This document shows, piece by piece, positions 27,386-32,831 of a stretch of DNA of 32,831 bases. Source of the DNA: Branchiostoma floridae. Taxonomy: Eukaryota > Chordata > Leptocardii > Amphioxiformes > Branchiostomatidae. Positions within the stretch are counted from its first letter, which is position 1, and every line of letters begins with the position of its first letter. The translations under genes were made by a program, and so were the position numbers. The notes beneath the pieces were generated by a model. It saw nothing but the letters and a program-made list of their open reading frames with translations, searched no databases and was not told the DNA's origin. The stretch lies in assembly GCF_000003815.2 (NCBI RefSeq), contig NW_023365816.1, positions 7,419 through 40,249 of the forward strand. Direction: 5' to 3'.

Positions 27386-28620
27386 TTTCTCCAAGTTCAC
27401 TGACAAAAAGAAAGCAATTTTCCTTCTAACATCACAAAACCCACACATAATAGAAAGAGTGGCATCTATCGTCTTCCACTCTGTTCAGAAAAGGAGTGGA
27501 ACCCAAGAATTCAGAATCTAGAGTAAGCTTTTAGACTAGAGAATACACTTTTAATATTGTTCTTCATTGTTTGTAGCCCTTCGTCTTACCTGCAAGAAGC
27601 ACACGTGCAAGAATTTGCCATAAGGCTGGATGACATCATCGCGCTCATTGATTGTCGCCTAATTTCAGAAAAATAAAAACAATTTTTTTTCTTCTTCATG
27701 GATGGTCAGGTAGACCGAAATGGGTGAATAGGTTGTGTTGTAAGCTAATAATTATATGTAGAAGTGACACTAGTGTGGTAGCTTTGACTGTAGTTGCAGA
27801 AGTGAAACTTGCAATATTATTGCTGGATAGCTGTAAGAGTGGCACCAATATGGAAGCCATGAGTGTAGTTGCCAAATTGATAAGTGATGCCAGTCTACCA
27901 TACTAGGGTCACGTTTACTACAATAGTGCACTTTCTGAATACAAGAACAAGTGACTTGTTAGCTGTGGTGCCAAATTCAACTCTTGTTACAACGTTTATT
28001 TTGTCTACTTTGAAAATTTTGGGGATTTTTTCTTACCAATCTTTTTTTCTCGCTATCTCATTATTTTTCCAGTTTGCAGAGGATGTCATCCATAAAATTT
28101 ACTTGCTGTGGCCTAAGCTCTCTATTGATCATGTAAGCATGTATATTTCTGAATCACTGAGTGATGCAAGCTCAAGATCAAAAAGTAGCCGATTTCCCAC
28201 CGAGAGATGACGGATGGTTGTTGATTTAGAAAAGAAATCAATATTGGTGGGTTAGTGGTCATACGTGCTGGCAAAAGTAAATTGTTCATTGCATCTACGC
28301 AGTGTAGCCGTTGAAATAGCAGTTCTGAGAGAGCCTGTACACACATTAAGGTTGCGCGCGTAGGTGCGGACATAACGCCATATACAGGATTGAAAGTTTG
28401 TGAATAATTAAATGCTATCCAATCACAATACTCCATTCTTGTTCTTTCACATCTTCTTTTATTGACCTTGGAATTGACCTTGCCATTATACTATCTACGC
28501 CCAGTGTAGAACAACGTGGCGAGAACTGTCTGAACTGTCTTTAGCCGCCACGCATCAACTCATGATGCATGCGAACGATTGATTATATGATATTAGTAGA
28601 CGTTTTAAGATATGATTTTA
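27386..28620. other. Intergenic, one weak exon candidate
   Basis: AT-rich sequence. Apart from the minus-strand exon candidate at 27590-27658 I see no gene; short ORFs here have no domain signature. Confidence 0.4.
27590..27658 (-). CDS. Candidate 23-codon exon, unknown gene
   Basis: Acceptor AAATTAG and donor CAG|GTAAGA bound 69 nt that read ATINERDDVIQPYGKFLHVC, then FLQ (phase 0/0). Composition looks protein-like and the donor is strong, but no partner exon is certain and I do not recognise the family. Confidence 0.25.
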
Positions 28621-28847
28621 TTACAGTAAATGCAGAAATGTTCGCGGTGTTTTATGTTAGCTGTTTTCGCGGTGGCGACTTCACCGCGAACTTAATACAT
28701 CCGCGAACATTTTTTTCCCATCATAGTATGAGACTACTGACAATGGCGCTACCGCGAATTTCAAACCACCGCGAAATCTCCATTTTCCCGCTACCGCGAA
28801 AGTAAATCCCCGCGAACTATACTAAATATGCATTTACCGTTACGGTA
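28621..28847. repeat. GTTCGCGG-rich MITE-like element
   Basis: The ends TTACAGTAAATGC and GCATTTACCGTTACGGTA are imperfect inverted repeats. The inside alternates (T)TCGCGGT and ACCGCGAA motifs, about ten in 230 bp, in an otherwise AT-rich region. No ORF. Confidence 0.6.
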
Positions 28848-28922
28848 TTTCACGGCATATATCTGCTCATTTTACATTTGCTTTGTACAATATACTGTGT
28901 AGTTAAAAACAATTTAATTATA

Positions 28923-28990
28923 TTTTTTGGAAAAGGTGGAAAATTGATGCGCGTGTAGATTTCATCCATATAATTAAATTAACACGGCCT
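28923..28990. repeat. Dispersed direct repeat, copy 1
   Basis: AAAATTGATGCG-GTAGAT-TCA-CCATATAAT-AA-TTAACA-GGCCT, shared with 30031-30096 in the same orientation. Confidence 0.6.
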
Positions 28991-29598
28991 TATAGAATCA
29001 AAGCGAGCACAGCGTTATCAAAATACAGTCCAACGAAAGTGTTTATGTCTGCATTCAACTGTTCGACATGTTTTTTTCAGATGACACTAAGAATTTTTCT
29101 GTATATACAAATCTAAATATAATTACTACTGTTTGAAATAAGGTCGTACTGACTCTTACACAAGTGTTTGTGTAATTCTTTTGTTGAAGCTTAGGACATA
29201 TATAACCCATGCCCAGTACAAAAATAAAAAGAGGGTATATCCTGCCAGCGATCATGGCCATGAGAAGGTGCCTGCAGTTTTGCACCATATGCAGGCACAG
29301 TCCAGTCCAATCTTCCCCACAGATGTAGCAGGCTGAATAATATCTGTCTCTATATCTATATAGCCGGTATAACTTACACAAATGAGTTACTCCAAATTTT
29401 CTTTAAGCAATGACTGTTTTCAAAGCAGGTAGGTAGTAGGTAGTAGGGGTAGGGGTAGTCTGAAACATTAAGGAGGCCATCCACATCCAGCTGGAGGGTG
29501 CGAAGCTGAACAGCAATTAGGGTTGTGAGATGCTCAAGTCCTACCTACCCCTACTCCGCAACGAGGTGGGGGGAGGGGGCAGATGATCTACGCAAACC
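28991..29598. other. No gene seen
   Basis: It contains a small hairpin (GTGCCTGCA...TGCAGGCAC near 29267-29298) and GTAGG/CCTACC-rich stretches at 29429-29455 and 29540-29552 that are inversely related. No supported gene. Confidence 0.4.
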
Positions 29599-29640
29599 TG
29601 ACCTAGTCTCGTGCTATCTCGCGAGATCGAGACTAGGTCA
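29599..29640. repeat. Hairpin enclosing the TCTCGCGAGA palindrome
   Basis: Arms TGACCTAGTCTCG (29599-29611) and CGAGACTAGGTCA (29628-29640) enclose TCTCGCGAGA (29617-29626). That decamer is the CGCG element bound by BANP in vertebrates; here it may simply belong to a repeat. Confidence 0.6.
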
Positions 29641-29725
29641 CTCTCTGTGAGCAAGCTGCGCACTGTCAGCCGTCGAAAATTTAGAGGTATGTACCTTACC
29701 TTTAAAAACAGTCATTGCTTGAAGA

Positions 29726-29825
29726 NNNNNNNNNNNNNNNNNNNNNNNNNNNNNNNNNNNNNNNNNNNNNNNNNNNNNNNNNNNNNNNNNNNNNNNNNNN
29801 NNNNNNNNNNNNNNNNNNNNNNNNN
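29726..29825. other. Assembly gap (100 N)
   Basis: Exactly 100 Ns, a conventional placeholder, so the true gap size is unknown and order across it depends on scaffolding. Confidence 0.98.
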
Positions 29826-30950
29826 GCTTGACCCTCCTCATTTCCCAAAACTTTGGATCTGCTTGAAGACAATTTGGAGTAACGTAATTCATACGTGACT
29901 AATGAACCTCTTCAATTACTTAAATGAAAAGTTTATTTGCGTAGAATGATCCGCATATGATGCCAGGAAAACAAAGGCAACAACAATGCCAAACATACGT
30001 ATCATGTGCAAGTGGCAACACTTTGGTAATTTTTTTGGAAATAGCCGAAAATTGATGCGTGTAGATGTCACCCATATAATCAATTTAACATGGCCTATTA
30101 GGTAATCTGCCCAGCTCAGAACCTGTCCAGTGAGTGACCTAAATTTAGTTGCATTCCAACTCGCGCTTCGGTGTAAATACAGGCAAGCAACAAAAGGTAA
30201 GTTTTTAACAGACTTCAACACTTTTGGCCACGTTGTCAGTGAATGTTTGATATAAATCTACTGTTTTAGTATAGCCAACGTTTGAGGTTTCTACGACGGT
30301 AAATTTGAAGCCTCTGACACGGTTGTGTCACCCGGTGTACTCGTTGTGTTTTCAGATTTTCTGTTTACGCCCCAAATGCTCCCACTCTAACGTAAAACGG
30401 CCTTTCTAGCACGGAAACGTGCCATAATGTTATATATCCGTTGGTTTGTCATGTATCAAAGCATAACGGCAAATATATCACTGCTTTAAATGCTTAACGC
30501 TTTATGAACGAACTTTTACAAAAAGTACAAAAGACAATGACACAGGACTAGTATGTGGGAGGTCCCAGTACCCTCCAGATGTTGGAAAAGTTTACATTTC
30601 ATATCTAAAGAGACCTCATAAAGACGGTATATCATGCCTGATCTTACATCTGTCGATAAAAGACATCGACATGTACAGTTACCGTACCGTTCTAAGCAAT
30701 GTATATCGGTAAGAAACAACATTCACTTTGCATATGGGGCAAGGGTATTAGGACGACACGAACCAATAATATTACAAACTTAAAACTGGTCAGTTCGGTC
30801 CATCGCCCTGGTCAACTCGGCCCAACCACCAAATTTACACAAGATATAGCAAAAACATCCATCTTCTAAAACAGCAACCGGTGACTGTACTTCTTGCCCT
30901 TTCTTTGTTCGGCAGGTATTTATTAGCGACGAACATTTTTTTCCTGCGCT
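29826..30950. other. No gene seen
   Basis: Apart from the direct repeat at 30031-30096, this stretch shows no convincing coding frame or element. Confidence 0.4.
30031..30096. repeat. Dispersed direct repeat, copy 2
   Basis: Diverged copy of 28923-28990. Confidence 0.6.
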
Positions 30951-30954
30951 GGTT

Positions 30955-31105
30955 GGCTAGCCTACTTCACTGGCCTCTCTGGGGGTACAAGCTTCCCGGC
31001 ACATATTTCTTATTCGGCAACTTAAAAAAAAATCGCGAATCGAAAACCCCACTTTAATACGCCCCCCAGAGAGGTCGTTGAAGGACTCAAGGAGGCTACT
31101 GGTTG
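30955..31105. repeat. Imperfect inverted repeat
   Basis: CCTCTCTGGGGG (30972-30983) against CCCCCAGAGAGG (about 31064-31075), flanked by TAGCCTACTT and its imperfect inverse AAGGAGGCTA. Probably a small non-autonomous element. Confidence 0.4.
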
Positions 31106-31940
31106 GCCTGTTCAGTTCATTTCGCTGTGTTCCGGGCCGTGTGCAGTTGCTAGCTGTACATAAGCTTAATGATAAAGCATATACATACACTAAATACCTG
31201 GTCTTTGTAAACTGCTCTTCTTTCTGTATGCATATTTCAAAACACATCTAAGTCAAGGATTGCACAAACAGCACACTTTCAGGCGTTTTACCGTGCTAGA
31301 AACAACTATTATTATAATAAGAGAGACAGCGTATATTTTTCAGACAACTTCGGATAATTTGAATCTGAGTTGTTTTTTTTAACTTGAGTCAAAAACCGCC
31401 ACCGATTAGGCAATCAACATGGTTTTAATAGAGACCTTATCTAATCGTCAAACAACATCGTATGGCACGCTCGCAACACAGTGTGTAGTCGACAACAGCA
31501 CAACGCAATAATTACTGAAATTTACATAATTGCAGGGGTGTAAACAGGTTTTTCTGCATGCCCCATCCCACAACCATGTCTGTATTCCCAATCTTACCTC
31601 CAGGCGCAAGTCATCGGCCTGAATAAACTATTTTTAAGCAGATATTCCATACTCCCGATGGGTTTGCTGTTAGCTAGCTGTGTTGGTGTTCAGTTTCGTT
31701 TCTCCCCATGTAGCTATAGGTGCTTACAAGTAGTCGTTGGAATTACAGTCTCTGTTGATAGACCATCTTTATTCTTCCCTGATAAAAATTGCAAGTCTAT
31801 AAGTAGAGACTGTGATTCTTTCAGTACATGTACTAGCAGGGACTGTGCAATCCCCTACAACAGATTCTACAATAATTTGCACCTTATCAGTTGATACTCC
31901 AGGATTTCTATTAGTAAATTAGCCTACCGTACATGCATAG
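31106..31940. other. Intergenic, two weak micro-exon candidates
   Basis: No gene is supported. Two very short minus-strand segments with splice-like borders (31598-31618 and 31198-31223) are noted in the findings. Confidence 0.35.
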
Positions 31941-31944
31941 ACGT

Positions 31945-32545
31945 CGATCATTGCTATCGGAGTCTCGATTGGATCAGCAGAGATCGCGATCGGAAATTCT
32001 GCCGGTAGAGATCCAAATCAGAAATTTTGTGAGAGACTCTGATCGAGATTTCTATCGGATAAGATCGGGATTCTGCCGGTAGACATCCCGATCAGAGATT
32101 TTGTCGACAGAGACTCTGATCGAGATTTCTATCGGATAGGATCAGCGATTTTTCCGGTAGGGATCCCGATCAGAGATTTTGTTGACAGAAACCCTGATTG
32201 AGATTTCTATCGGTAGGATCAGCGATTTTTCCGGTAGAGATCCCGATCAGAGATTTTGTTGACAGAAACCCTGATTGAGATTTGTATCGGTAGGATCGGC
32301 GATTCTGCCGGTAGAGATCCCGATCACAGATTTTGTCGACAGAGACTCTAATCGAGATTTCTATCGGTAGGATCGGCGATTCTTACGGTAGAGATCCCGA
32401 TCAGAGATTTTGTCGACAGAGACTCTGATCGAGATTTGTATCGGTAGGATCGGCGATTCTTACGGTAGAGATCCCGATCAGAGATTTTGTCGACAGAGAC
32501 TCTGATCCAGATTTCTATCGGTAGGATCGACGATTATTCCGGCAG
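31945..32545. repeat. 77-bp minisatellite, about seven units
   Basis: The landmark GAGATTTTGT recurs at 32021 (variant), 32095, 32173, 32250, 32327 (variant), 32404 and 32481; spacing is 74, 78, 77, 77, 77, 77. Each unit contains CGATCAGAG and, 16 nt on, its inverse CTCTGATCG, plus GTCGAC or GTTGAC in the loop, so single strands can form hairpins. Confidence 0.9.
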
Positions 32546-32634
32546 AGGTCCTGTTCGGGGTCTCTGTCGACAAAATCTCTGATCGGGATCTCTACCGGCC
32601 GAATCGCCGAATCTACCAGATCGGAGTCTCTACC
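32546..32634. repeat. Inverted terminal unit of the minisatellite
   Basis: GTCGACAAAATCTCTGATCG, then GGATCTCTACCGGC and CGAATCGCCGAATC, are the reverse complement of the array unit, so the array ends in a unit of opposite orientation. Confidence 0.8.
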
Positions 32635-32711
32635 CTGACATAAACATTACTGAGCCGTTGTTGTTGTTTCCAATGCAGCTTTGTATCACTGACAACGCTG
32701 AGGACTGGAAA

Positions 32712-32747
32712 ATGGCTGGCAACGTTGATTTAGTTGTGCGGGCCGAG
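32712..32747 (+). CDS. Candidate first coding exon at the window edge
   Basis: ATG in a fair context (GGAAAATGG) opens 12 codons (MAGNVDLVVRAE) ending at GAG|GTAAAT. Too short to identify; it could be chance. Confidence 0.18.
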
Positions 32748-32802
32748 GTAAATAGCGTTACAATGTGAAAGGGAGGTAATGTTTTTGTCTGGTCTGTGCG
32801 TT

Positions 32803-32816
32803 TGTGTGTGTGTGTG
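32803..32816. repeat. TG microsatellite
   Basis: Seven TG units near the right end of the window. Confidence 0.8.
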
Positions 32817-32831
32817 AGAGTTGTGTGTATG

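Noticed and set aside
29611-29898. ORFs running through the N gap
   Set aside because: The gap supplies the open frame; no meaning.
1-32831. Prokaryotic systems, CRISPR arrays, tRNA or rRNA genes
   Set aside because: The 77-bp array has no spacers and is a minisatellite. No cloverleaf or rRNA core was seen, and intron structure shows a eukaryotic genome.

Overview
The window reads as intron-rich animal nuclear DNA: AT-rich introns with GT..AG borders, several non-LTR retrotransposon remains, MITE-like inverted repeats, a minisatellite and one 100-N assembly gap. The gene content (a guanylate-binding protein carrying a death-fold domain, an NHL beta-propeller exon) and the mix of CR1-like and RTE-like elements suggest an invertebrate deuterostome, most likely a cephalochordate (amphioxus). 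That assignment is inference, not a database result.

Left third (about 1.2-13.2 kb, minus strand): one gene fills this region. I rebuilt it exon by exon. Eighteen coding exons, all with GT..AG borders, join with matching phases into a single 944-codon frame plus stop. The product has an N-terminal death effector domain (DED), a GBP-family large GTPase domain (P-loop GPCRTGKS, DTEG, RD), a GBP helical domain with a 48-residue basic insert, a long coiled coil built from a duplicated three-exon cassette, and a last exon encoding RRRSKCTIS-stop, i.e. an arginine patch plus CaaX box as at the C-terminus of human GBP1. A read-through version of the penultimate exon, with its own AATAAA, would give an isoform without the CaaX box. 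Upstream lies a probable 5' UTR exon and a paired NF-kB-like/AP-1-like site. The introns hold a nested inverted repeat (4.3-5.2 kb) and a 160-bp-arm foldback inside a 13-bp target-site duplication (8.85-9.24 kb).

Middle (13.2-26 kb): mostly repeats. A decayed CR1-like element lies at 14.3-17.0 kb. A second copy of the GBP gene's promoter/5' exon region (17.48-21.5 kb) has been split by a full-length RTE-like LINE (17697-21155, exact 14-bp target-site duplication, uninterrupted endonuclease-RT frame). A 5'-truncated LINE (21.52-22.98 kb) and a MITE-like element with six octamer motifs (23.36-24.24 kb) follow. A diverged copy of the window's first 0.7 kb sits at 24.6-26.0 kb, itself interrupted by a minus-strand CR1-like fragment. 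The locus has therefore been duplicated piecemeal around the DED-GBP gene.

Right (26-32.8 kb): a plus-strand exon encoding a six-bladed NHL propeller has one in-frame nonsense codon and a 51-bp tandem duplication of its 3' splice site. Then come a GTTCGCGG-rich MITE, the assembly gap, small inverted repeats, a 77-bp hairpin-forming minisatellite (seven units plus an inverted terminal unit), and the window edge. I saw no tRNA, rRNA or CRISPR array.
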